From Opitutia bacterium UBA4506 (GTDB taxonomy: Bacteria; Verrucomicrobiota; Verrucomicrobiia; Opitutales; Puniceicoccaceae): a stretch of 6,456 nucleotides of DNA. The stretch lies in the NCBI GenBank assembly GCA_002388665.1, contig DGMY01000010.1, positions 1-6,456 on the forward strand, written 5' to 3'. This document shows, one piece after another, positions 1 through 4,985 of this stretch. The number at the start of each line of letters is the position of its first letter. The first letter of the stretch is position 1. Under the pieces are notes generated by a model. That model made no database searches. It had not been told where the DNA came from and saw only the letters and a list, made by a program, of their open reading frames with translations. The position numbers and the translations under genes are program-made.

Positions 1-24
1 CGATGGGTGTCCCGGATTGTTCTC
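1..24 (+). repeat. Right-end fragment of the GATGGGTGTCCC repeat family
   Basis: The window opens with CGATGGGTGTCCCGGATTGT, which recurs exactly at 3309-3328 and 4891-4910 and with small changes at 6337-6354. In the two complete copies (3146-3327 and 6174-6354) this sequence is the right terminus, so this is probably the right end of a further copy lying mostly outside the window. The match to the 4891 copy continues through TTCT. Confidence 0.8.
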
Positions 25-198
25 ATCTCATTTTCCGTTTGGACAATTGCATCACCACGAAGAAAGGGGAACTAACCAAACGTCTTCTGATGAGCATCTT
101 TTCGATGAATTTTATCCCTGTCTTGCCATCAGAAATTCTGAAGGGGGCTTCAGGGATTCCGTCGCTCCACGGAACCGTCTTTGGCGTATACTCTCGGT
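25..198. other. Gene-poor leader with a small hairpin
   Basis: I see no convincing gene here; the frames open across it begin inside the repeat end and show no family resemblance. It contains two adjacent small palindromes, CAGAAATTCTG at 130-140 and CTGAAGGGGGCTTCAG at 138-153 (6-bp stem, GGGG loop), which overlap by CTG. No T-run follows, so an intrinsic terminator is not supported. TATACT at 187-192 resembles a -10 box placed just before the ATG at 199, but no recognisable -35 lies 15-18 bp upstream. Confidence 0.4.
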
Positions 199-450
199 AT
201 GCAGAAACAGATCACAGCACTAACAGGTCGCTTGCGTCATGCTTTCCTCCGTTTAGGTCATTTACTCAAGAGGATCGACTCGGCTTTTCCGAAAATCGAT
301 CTGTACCCGCCGGATTCTGCAGCCGCCTCGTCCACGATAAATGAACGCCGCCTCTTTATCGGTGGCCGCACGGTGGTGATATGCGCTGCTGTTCCGGGAC
401 CTGCCCGACTCCCCGTAAAGGCCAATTCCACAAAAAAGCATGCGGCGTGA
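199..450 (+). CDS. Small hypothetical protein (83 aa), uncertain
   Basis: I do not recognise this protein. It is basic, without a clear membrane segment or signal peptide. Three things make it more than a chance frame. Its codons (CGC, CGT, GGT, CTC, GCC) look like those of the genes downstream. Its stop overlaps the next gene's ATG by 11 nt (ATGCGGCGTGA at 440-450), the same overlap length seen between the cupin and lysR genes. A TATACT box lies 6 nt before the chosen ATG at 199. A TTG at 181 would add six residues. Against it: no Shine-Dalgarno sequence, no known domain, and other frames are also open here. It may be a leader peptide, a small first gene of the operon coupled to the DinB gene, or a spurious ORF. 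Confidence 0.3.
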   Translation: MQKQITALTGRLRHAFLRLGHLLKRIDSAFPKIDLYPPDSAAASSTINERRLFIGGRTVVICAAVPGPARLPVKANSTKKHAA

Positions 451-1045
451 TCTCAATAGTATTTCCCGGACCGAGCGTTGGTTTTTTCGATGCCTGCTCG
501 GTCCATGTATGAACTTGCTGAGTCTCCGTCCGGCGGTGTGGACACGACGTCTGCGTGGCGAGCGCGCGCAACTGGTACGTTTGTGGCGGCGAATTACCCA
601 GGACGGCGCTCATTGCGAGCGTCGACAGATCCGTCGGCTTCCAGGGCTGGAGGGAATCAGTTGCGACTGGTCGGCAGCCATGGTAATGGAGCATCTCTAT
701 CTAGTCGGTAGCGACGTCGAGGCGGTATTGCAGGCATTGACCACAGGGCGTGGTACCCCACCGACCATCAGCGTCGCCCGAGTCAAACCTACGCGTAATG
801 AATGCGAAGCCTTCACACGCTGCCTGCAACACCTCGATGCTTTCATTTGCTGGGCGGAGGGATTCTCTGCGGTGCAAAGTGTACGACGCTGGCCCCATCC
901 GTGGTTTGGTCCACTGAGCGCGCAGGGTTGGCTGCGGTTTTACTATTTCCACCTCTACCTGCACCGTCGGCAATTGGAACAGATCGCGAGTGGTTCAAAG
1001 AAAGCGTCTCGGTATAATCCTTACGGACGTTTTCGTTCTTTGTAA
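440..1045 (+). CDS. DinB-superfamily protein
   Basis: A 201-aa protein with the features of the DinB/YfiT-like four-helix-bundle superfamily, whose members bind a metal with three histidines and include thiol-dependent S-transferases as well as many uncharacterised proteins. The visible signature is WSAAMVMEHL at about residues 77-86, giving His85 on one helix, and HPWFGPL (153-159) followed by a helix with HLYLHRR (171-177), giving His171 and His175. These three histidines fit the expected metal triad. The first ~45 residues are Arg-rich and less typical, so translation may begin at ATG 509 (Met24) instead of ATG 440; neither has a good Shine-Dalgarno sequence. It is followed 45 nt later by the cupin gene and is probably co-transcribed with it. 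The enzymatic activity and thiol cofactor, if any, cannot be told from the sequence. Confidence 0.8.
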   Translation: MRRDLNSISRTERWFFRCLLGPCMNLLSLRPAVWTRRLRGERAQLVRLWRRITQDGAHCERRQIRRLPGLEGISCDWSAAMVMEHLYLVGSDVEAVLQALTTGRGTPPTISVARVKPTRNECEAFTRCLQHLDAFICWAEGFSAVQSVRRWPHPWFGPLSAQGWLRFYYFHLYLHRRQLEQIASGSKKASRYNPYGRFRSL

Positions 1046-1090
1046 GTACCGCTCGCCCGGCATTAAGATTGCTGCACAAAAGGAACAATA

Positions 1091-1597
1091 ATGATCGATG
1101 CGAATCCCTATACTTTGATAGTACCGGATGATCTGGTATGGCGTCCGTCCAATTTAATGCGTATCCCGAACGCTGACTACCTCGAACGAACGGGGTCTAG
1201 TCAGATGGGGGCCCGGCTCTGGCGTCTGCCCGCAGGGTCGGCCAATACCTGGCACCGCCATTCCCGCTCGGAGGAATGCTATTTTGTTCTGGAGGGCGTA
1301 GGTCGGATTCGTGTCAACGACGAGGTACTCACCGTCCCTCAGTATGGTGCGGTCCATGTGCCCCCGGCGTCGTTGCGTCAGGTATTCAACGACGGTGACA
1401 CGGAGGTCCTTTGGCTGGTGGTCGGCGCGCCTGACGATGAACGCCTTCCGGCGCAAGGGGGTGATCCGGCGGAGTTTTATCCGGAGGATCCCCGTCAACT
1501 GCCGGAAACATTGAAAGGACGCCCCTGGCCTCCAGCTGGAACCCCGGGTTGCCTATCGCGTGCGGCAGACTATAATCCGAATTCAAATGAGCTTTGA
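1091..1597 (+). CDS. Single-domain cupin protein (Cupin_2-like)
   Basis: A 168-aa protein with one small beta-barrel cupin domain at about residues 38-112. Cupin motif 1 is intact: HRHSRSE (55-61) followed by the conserved glycine of LEG (67-69), giving metal ligands His55, His57 and Glu61 (or Glu62). Motif 2 is GAVHVPPASLRQVFN (86-100), in which the position normally holding the fourth ligand histidine is Arg96, so metal binding may be altered or lost. The ~55 residues after the barrel are Pro-rich and not recognised. The start is well supported by AAAAGGA at 1078-1084, six nt before ATG. The last 11 nt overlap the start of the lysR gene, suggesting translational coupling. Stand-alone cupins of this kind act as small enzymes or ligand sensors; pairing with a regulator and an acetyltransferase suggests small-molecule handling, but no substrate can be assigned. 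Confidence 0.9.
   Translation: MIDANPYTLIVPDDLVWRPSNLMRIPNADYLERTGSSQMGARLWRLPAGSANTWHRHSRSEECYFVLEGVGRIRVNDEVLTVPQYGAVHVPPASLRQVFNDGDTEVLWLVVGAPDDERLPAQGGDPAEFYPEDPRQLPETLKGRPWPPAGTPGCLSRAADYNPNSNEL
1549..1576 (+). promoter_or_regulatory. Candidate sigma70-type promoter for lysR
   Basis: TTGCCT at 1549-1554 (4 of 6 match to TTGACA) is separated by 16 bp from a perfect TATAAT at 1571-1576, inside the 3' end of the cupin gene. The expected transcription start, about 1583, is only some four nt before the lysR ATG at 1587, which has no Shine-Dalgarno sequence. This would give an almost leaderless lysR-GNAT transcript separate from the upstream operon. Being within coding sequence, it could also be chance. 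Confidence 0.4.
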
Positions 1598-2513
1598 TCT
1601 ATATCAATTGAAAACCTTTTGCGTCGTGGCGGAGGAGGAGAATATCGCCCGAGCCTCGGTCCGGCTCTACCTGAGTGCTCCGGCAGTGAGTGGGCACATC
1701 AAGGCGCTGGAAGACGAACTTGGGGTGGCGCTGTTCAGCCGTGGTCCGCGCGGCATGCGTTTGACCGAAGCCGGCAATGCTCTCTGGGAGGATGCGGAGG
1801 CGCTCCTCAAGCAAGCTTCTGCGCTGCGGCGCAAGGCCGGCAGCCTGAGCGAGGAGCTGTCCGGCGTGCTGCGGATCGGTATCAACAATCCACCTGACTC
1901 TCTGCATGTGCCGGAGCTCATTGCCAGCCTCAGCGCACGTTTCCCAACCCTGCGTTTTGAATCGGTCTTCGGAAGCTCGCAATTTGTGATCAATGGACTG
2001 CGTCAGGATGAGTTCGATATCGGCTTCATTGAATTGGAGAAGCTCCCCCCGGAGATCGAGGCGCTCGAACTCGAAGCACGCGATATCCGTCTAATTGCCC
2101 CCCTCAAATGGGCGGGGCAGTTGCGCGAACTTTCCCCGGCGGATCTGGCGGCTTACCCTTGGCTCTTCGCCAGCGAAGGCTGCTCACACTATATTTTCGC
2201 CAGAAACTGGTGTGAGGAACACAAACTCAATATCGAACCACGCATTCGCTCGGACGATATCGACCAAACGACCGTTGGCTTTGTCGCTCGTGGACTGGGT
2301 CTGAGTCTGGTTGCCACGCAAAGTTTGGACGCCAGTGCCTTTCGAGAGGAAGTAGCCGTGTTGCCACATATCCAGGGCACAGTCCCACTGAGCATCAGTT
2401 ATCTTAAAGAGCGCCGAGACGATACACTGGTCGCCACCGCGGTCCGCTGTGTACGTGAGCTCTTTGCCTCCCCGGCCCAACAAGCAACGTCCCCCAAAGT
2501 GGATACCGTCTAG
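1587..2513 (+). CDS. LysR-type transcriptional regulator
   Basis: A 308-aa protein of the usual LysR length. The N-terminal winged helix-turn-helix spans about residues 4-65: the helix pair runs from AEEENIARASVRLYLS to SAPAVSGHIKALEDELG, followed by ALFSRGPRGMRLTEAG of the wing and linker helix. A linker coiled segment (~66-90) leads into the periplasmic-binding-like effector domain, beginning at SGVLRIGI (92-99). ATG 1587 is chosen over the GTG at 1560 because LysR proteins begin only a few residues before the first HTH helix. It overlaps the cupin stop by 11 nt, and its TAG stop is followed directly by the GNAT start codon. LysR proteins are DNA-binding tetramers that respond to a small ligand. 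Here it is co-directional with its neighbours rather than divergent, so its target promoter is unclear; it could be ahead of the cluster (near 190) or elsewhere. Confidence 0.95.
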   Translation: MSFDLYQLKTFCVVAEEENIARASVRLYLSAPAVSGHIKALEDELGVALFSRGPRGMRLTEAGNALWEDAEALLKQASALRRKAGSLSEELSGVLRIGINNPPDSLHVPELIASLSARFPTLRFESVFGSSQFVINGLRQDEFDIGFIELEKLPPEIEALELEARDIRLIAPLKWAGQLRELSPADLAAYPWLFASEGCSHYIFARNWCEEHKLNIEPRIRSDDIDQTTVGFVARGLGLSLVATQSLDASAFREEVAVLPHIQGTVPLSISYLKERRDDTLVATAVRCVRELFASPAQQATSPKVDTV

Positions 2514-3062
2514 ATGGACCAAGCTATGGCGACACCTGCTCAACCCGGCCTGAACTTTAGACCTTTTGAAGAGACCGACCTTCCATACGTGGAACGGATA
2601 TTTCGAGAGGCCTTTGCACCGAGTCGCTTCGAGGCCGACTTGTCCCGAGGGATTCTCGGGCAAGGTCGCGAGGTCGATGCGCATGCTTGGCTGGCCCGCA
2701 TAGGTTCACTACCAATCGCGGCCATCCTCTTCACCCCGGCCAAACAAGCTGGGCAACATGTCGGCTACCATCTGGCCCCCGTCGCAGTGCAAGCGGAGTT
2801 TCAAGGCAAGGGAATCGGGTCCGCACTTGTCTCGCATACGCTTGCACAGTCGCCGATTGGTGAACAAGCGGTTTTTGTCCTGGGAGACCCCTCGTTCTAT
2901 GAACGCTTTGGCTTCGAGCCTGTGCAACAGGCGCGGTGCCCCTTTGATCCCGGGAACCGTCACTTCCGTGCGCTCCGTTGGTTTGATGACGGCGTACCGT
3001 TCGATATTGCTTATGCTCCAGCCTTTTGGGAGGTGCCTTCTGATGATTGCGGAAATCGTTAG
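2514..3062 (+). CDS. GNAT-family N-acetyltransferase (YhbS-like)
   Basis: A 182-aa GCN5-related acetyltransferase. Visible features are the N-terminal FRPFEETDLPYVERIFREAF (15-34), typical of the first strand and helix; the strand GYHLAPVAVQAEFQGKG with the acetyl-CoA pyrophosphate-binding motif QGKGIG (97-102, fitting QxxGxG); and FVLGDPSFYERFGFEPV (121-137), a hallmark of YhbS-like members, where a catalytic or CoA-contacting tyrosine (Tyr129) commonly lies. The length is near the family norm and the domain is complete. The ATG at 2514 follows the lysR stop with no gap; a second in-frame ATG at 2526 is possible. Neither has a strong ribosome-binding site, so translation is probably coupled to lysR. 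The acceptor (small molecule amine or protein) cannot be inferred. It is the last gene before the repeat at 3146, and no intrinsic terminator is evident after it. Confidence 0.92.
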   Translation: MDQAMATPAQPGLNFRPFEETDLPYVERIFREAFAPSRFEADLSRGILGQGREVDAHAWLARIGSLPIAAILFTPAKQAGQHVGYHLAPVAVQAEFQGKGIGSALVSHTLAQSPIGEQAVFVLGDPSFYERFGFEPVQQARCPFDPGNRHFRALRWFDDGVPFDIAYAPAFWEVPSDDCGNR

Positions 3063-3145
3063 ACTCGCACACGCTAACGGCTCAAATCAGTTTTATTCGA
3101 TTCACGAGAAATCAACCCGCACGCGTTGACGCATAAACAAATGCT

Positions 3146-3327
3146 GATTTCGGGACACCCATTGACTTTGCTCGGGGAAAGAACGGCTTGGATTCGGATG
3201 GAGAGAGTGGATTAGTTTCACTGCTAAGTGATTAAAGGACAATCGGTTGTCGAGGAATCGAGTGCCCCATCGACTGGCGTAGAAGTGTTGTCAATTATTT
3301 TTCTGAATCGATGGGTGTCCCGGATTG
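3146..3327. repeat. 182-bp inverted-end repeat, copy 1
   Basis: This block aligns along its whole length with 6174-6354. It begins GATTTCGGGACACCCATTGA and ends TCGATGGGTGTCCCGGATTG; the ends form an inverted repeat, CGGGACACCCATTGA against CGGGACACCCATCGA (14 of 15). Internally it holds a perfect small hairpin, GACAATCGGTTGTC at 3238-3251, conserved in the second copy. The left half is more diverged than the right half. The structure resembles a MITE or a REP/BIME-type non-autonomous element; no transposase lies in the window. Part of a spurious minus-strand ORF runs through it. Confidence 0.85.
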
Positions 3328-3377
3328 TTTTCTGTTCTCTGGAAGAGGCTATTTGTGATTTCAACAAACTTGACAAA

Positions 3378-3395
3378 GTTAACTTGCGAGGTAAC
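3378..3395. promoter_or_regulatory. Possible HigA operator/promoter region
   Basis: GTTAAC (3378-3383) and GGTAAC (3390-3395) form an imperfect inverted repeat with a 6-nt spacer, 12 nt before the toxin start. A perfect TTGACA sits at 3370-3375 just ahead of it, though no good -10 follows at 16-18 bp. HigA-type antitoxins usually repress their own operon by binding such palindromes. This is a weak candidate based on position and symmetry only. Confidence 0.3.
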
Positions 3396-3406
3396 CTTTT
3401 GCTGGA

Positions 3407-3757
3407 ATGAAAGAGGTTCAGTTTTTCAGGCGAGGAGATGGCAGCAGTCCAGTTGAGGAGTTTATTGATGGTCTCACGGACAAGCAGGCACAAAAAGTTG
3501 TCTGGGTGCTTAAGCTGATTGAAGATTTGGACATCATCCCGGCTCAATACTGGAAGAAGTTGACGAATACAGACGATATCTGGGAGGCCAGAATACAGTT
3601 TGGCGGTAACATTTTTCGTATTCTGGGCTTTGAGAATGAAGGCGATTTTGTGGTGCTGACGAATGGTTTTGCGAAGAAAACGCAAAAGACTCCTAAGCGC
3701 GAAATCGAGTTAGCAAAACAACGTAAAAAAATCTACCTAAGCGAGGAAAACCAATGA
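3407..3757 (+). CDS. higB: HigB-like toxin (RelE/Gp49 superfamily)
   Basis: A 116-aa protein of the phage-derived Gp49-like / HigB branch of the RelE superfamily, whose members are ribosome-dependent mRNA endonucleases that halt translation. Visible signature: an N-terminal strand (VQFFRRGDGSSPVEEFI, 4-20), a helical pair (~24-40), then the core DIWEARIQFGGNIFRILGF (57-75) and FVVLTNGFAKKTQKTPKREI (81-100). The last segment with the KKTQKTP box is the most diagnostic. Basic residues Arg62, Arg71, Lys90, Lys91 and Arg98 are candidates for RNA binding or catalysis by family analogy. The length is normal, so it appears intact. The toxin gene precedes the antitoxin gene, as in higBA operons, and its stop overlaps the antitoxin ATG as ATGA. 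No strong Shine-Dalgarno sequence precedes the ATG. It starts 80 nt after the 182-bp repeat. Confidence 0.92.
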   Translation: MKEVQFFRRGDGSSPVEEFIDGLTDKQAQKVVWVLKLIEDLDIIPAQYWKKLTNTDDIWEARIQFGGNIFRILGFENEGDFVVLTNGFAKKTQKTPKREIELAKQRKKIYLSEENQ

Positions 3758-4029
3758 GTGATTTAAAGAAATACATTAGTAAGCGTAAGGCCTCGAGCTC
3801 CGAATTTGCGGAGGGCTATGACGATGGTTATGAGAACTTCCGCATTGGAGTGATGCTTAAGCAAGCGCGCCTTGAGGCAGGGCTCACTCAAGACGAGATC
3901 GCAACTGCGATTGGCACACGTAAGACAGCTATCTCGCGTTTGGAGAATCATGTCCAAGATGTAAAGCTTTCGACAGTCGAAAAGTATGCGAAAGCTCTCG
4001 GGAAGCATGTAGAAATACGGATCGCATGA
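3754..4029 (+). CDS. higA: HigA-like antitoxin (XRE-family HTH)
   Basis: A 91-aa Xre/Cro-type helix-turn-helix protein. The HTH spans about residues 33-65, seen as MLKQARLEAGLTQDEIATAI followed by TRKTAISRLENH, the usual QDEIA...AISRLE pattern. The N-terminal ~30 residues are charged and probably contact the toxin, while the C-terminus (KYAKALGKHVEIRIA) forms the closing helix and strand typical of these antitoxins. It overlaps the toxin gene by 4 nt (ATGA), which favours translational coupling and matched production. By family precedent it neutralises the HigB-like toxin by complex formation and represses the operon. No terminator is visible after the TGA; repeat sequence begins within 70 nt. 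Confidence 0.93.
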   Translation: MSDLKKYISKRKASSSEFAEGYDDGYENFRIGVMLKQARLEAGLTQDEIATAIGTRKTAISRLENHVQDVKLSTVEKYAKALGKHVEIRIA

Positions 4030-4095
4030 TGTCTATTTGAGTGATTGTTCATGAGTGAGTGGATTCGTTCACGCTGAGGCCTCCTTCAGAGAAGC

Positions 4096-4110
4096 ATTTC
4101 GAGACACCCA
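4096..4110 (+). repeat. Decayed left end of the GGGACACCCA repeat
   Basis: ATTTCGAGACACCCA matches the left terminus of the 182-bp repeat (ATTTCGGGACACCCA at 3147-3161) at 14 of 15 positions. The similarity stops after it, so it is a solo or degenerate end. It closes the higBA module on its downstream side. Confidence 0.5.
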
Positions 4111-4146
4111 AGAGCATTTACTGGGATGATCCCGCGAGTGCATCCA

Positions 4147-4215
4147 GGGGGGATATCCATCAATCCAAACGAAAGGGATTGTGCCCGAGCTCGCAAAGAA
4201 TGGATGGGTGTCCCA
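4147..4215. repeat. Mini-element with GATGGGTGTCCC end, copy 1
   Basis: A 69-bp block that recurs at 4803-4868 in the same orientation with roughly 80% identity. Its right end is ATGGATGGGTGTCCCA and its left end (GGGGGGATATCCATC) is an imperfect inverted counterpart. The ends thus resemble those of the 182-bp repeat but the interior (AAAGGGATTGTGCCCGAG) is different, so it may be another internal-deletion class of the same family. Confidence 0.7.
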
Positions 4216-4216
4216 A

Positions 4217-4330
4217 TAGGCATCTCCTAGTAAGTATCCCCGTATCCACTGTCCCGATATGCACATTGAGGAGCCCTGAACTTCCGGAGGAACGATAGCC
4301 TTCGAACGATAAACCTCTGTGTGCCCTGCG
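4217..4330. other. Non-coding spacer, nothing recognised
   Basis: No gene, RNA or strong hairpin is evident. The only pattern is a short direct repeat AACGATA at 4291-4297 and 4307-4313. The final bases, CTCTGTGTGCCCTGCG, look like the lead-in of the CTCCGTGAG repeat that follows. Confidence 0.4.
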
Positions 4331-4443
4331 CCTCCGTGAGAGAATGCATTTTGCGTCTGCCTCACCGCTCAGCGGCTCCGCGTCTCCGCGTGAGACTCCC
4401 TCCCGCTTCGGTCGGAACCGTCCTGAATCTATTTACGCCGATC
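4331..4443 (+). repeat. CTCCGTGAG-type intergenic repeat, copy 1
   Basis: This block aligns with 4682-4784. Shared landmarks are CCTCCGTGAGAGAATGCATT at the start, the following TTGCGTCTGCCT, then CGCGTGAGACT, and CCGTCCTGAAT near the end, finishing in CGCCGAT. The second copy lacks about 6-10 bases in the middle. The two copies lie in direct orientation immediately on either side of the hairpin array. Confidence 0.8.
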
Positions 4444-4450
4444 CAGAACG

Positions 4451-4680
4451 CAAACGGGTAGGAAAACCCGTTCTCCTCTACGCATTGGATGGAAAGGAGA
4501 ACGGACTTTCCAGTCCGTTTCACGTCGTTTGTGGAGTGCCGATATGGATGCAAACGGGTAGGAAAACCCGTTCTCCTTTACGCGTTGGATGGAAAGGAGA
4601 ACGGACTTTCCAGTCCGTTTAACGTCGTGTGTGGAGTGCCGACATGGATGCAAACGGGTAGGAAAACCCGTTCTCCTTTA
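4451..4680. repeat. 100-bp tandem array of paired inverted hairpins (BIME-like)
   Basis: Two full 100-bp units (4451-4550 and 4551-4650) differ at only five positions, and a third begins at 4651 but stops after about 30 bp. Each full unit holds two hairpins: AACGGGT-AGGAAA-ACCCGTT (4453-4472) and AACGGAC-TTTCCA-GTCCGTT (4500-4519), each with a 7-bp stem and 6-nt loop. Read on opposite strands the two hairpins are versions of one sequence, GGAG followed by AACGG..TTTCC..CCGTT, and their stem differences are paired changes that keep the stems intact. GGAG directly 5' of each hairpin resembles the 5' tetranucleotide (GTAG-like) of REP elements mobilised by RAYT transposases. No transposase is present here. 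Confidence 0.9.
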
Positions 4681-4681
4681 C

Positions 4682-4784
4682 CCTCCGTGAGAGAATGCAT
4701 TTTGCGTCTGCCTCTCAGCTCCGCGCCGTCGCGTGAGACTCTCCCACGCTTCGCCCTGAACCGTCCTGAATCATAAACGCCGAT
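4682..4784 (+). repeat. CTCCGTGAG-type intergenic repeat, copy 2
   Basis: The second copy of the 4331-4443 repeat, same orientation. It begins abruptly where the third hairpin unit is cut off (after TTCTCCTTTAC), so the junction may record an insertion or a recombination between repeats. Confidence 0.8.
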
Positions 4785-4802
4785 CTCGGATGTAAGAGGG
4801 GC

Positions 4803-4868
4803 GGGGTACCCATCAATCCAAAGCAAAGGGATCGTGCCCGAGTCCCCAAAGATTGGATGGGTGTCCCA
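4803..4868. repeat. Mini-element with GATGGGTGTCCC end, copy 2
   Basis: A 66-bp block homologous to 4147-4215. Its left end GGGGTACCCATCAATC and right end GATTGGATGGGTGTCCC are imperfect inverted repeats of each other, more clearly than in copy 1. Confidence 0.7.
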
Positions 4869-4875
4869 CTATCCG

Positions 4876-4912
4876 ATTATTTTTCTAAATCGATGGGTGT
4901 CCCGGATTGTTC
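4876..4912 (+). repeat. Right-end fragment of the 182-bp repeat
   Basis: ATTATTTTTCTAAATCGATG and the following GGTGTCCCGGATTGT reproduce the last ~35 bp of the complete copies at 3146-3327 and 6174-6354. The rest of the element is absent: the mini-element ends only eight bases upstream. The RHH-nucleotidyltransferase module follows. Confidence 0.85.
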
Positions 4913-4960
4913 TTTGTTGTCCCTCCTTCGAAATGGCTTGCCTCGCGAACTCGGCTTCTT

Positions 4961-4975
4961 AGGTTGAATCAACCT
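4961..4975. promoter_or_regulatory. Palindromic operator candidate ahead of the RHH gene
   Basis: AGGTTGAATCAACCT is a perfect 7+7 palindrome around one central base, 10 nt before the ATG at 4986. Ribbon-helix-helix antitoxins usually bind short palindromes in their own promoter, so this is a natural autoregulatory site. The TTTTTA that follows could make it look like a terminator, but the stem is AT-rich and the position, just before a start codon, favours an operator. Confidence 0.5.
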
Positions 4976-4985
4976 TTTTAGCTAA

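Noticed and set aside
3..344. 113-codon ORF at the left edge
   Set aside because: It begins inside the repeat end, has no ribosome-binding site or recognisable domain, and its composition is unlike a protein-coding gene.
356..694. Minus-strand ORF of 112 codons
   Set aside because: It is antisense to the DinB gene and leader, with no domain, and the plus-strand gene has a clear family signature.
3071..3150. Integron attC-like site after the GNAT gene
   Set aside because: CGCTAACG and CGTTGACG resemble attC core sites, but neither fits the RYYYAAC/GTRRRRY-type cores well. The AAATCAG/CTGATTT pair crosses rather than nests with them, and no such site recurs at the other module borders.
3224..3685. 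Minus-strand ORF of 153 codons, with a C-terminus shared by a minus-strand ORF at 6251-6442
   Set aside because: The shared ~29-residue end is simply the 182-bp repeat read backwards in both places. The rest runs antisense through the well-supported higB gene and shows no known domain.
4451..4680. Possible CRISPR array
   Set aside because: The period is 100 bp with nearly identical spacing sequence between the hairpins (95 of 100 positions shared by units 1 and 2). CRISPR spacers differ from one another and the repeats are 23-50 bp; no cas genes are present.
4344..4826. Several overlapping ORFs of 63-98 codons on both strands
   Set aside because: They are translations of the tandem repeat and flanking repeats, present in many frames, with internally duplicated peptide blocks and no start signals or known domains.
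4961..4980. Intrinsic terminator (palindrome followed by TTTTTA)
   Set aside because: The stem is AT-rich with a one-base loop centre, so a stable RNA hairpin is unlikely, and it lies directly before a start codon with no gene ending shortly upstream.
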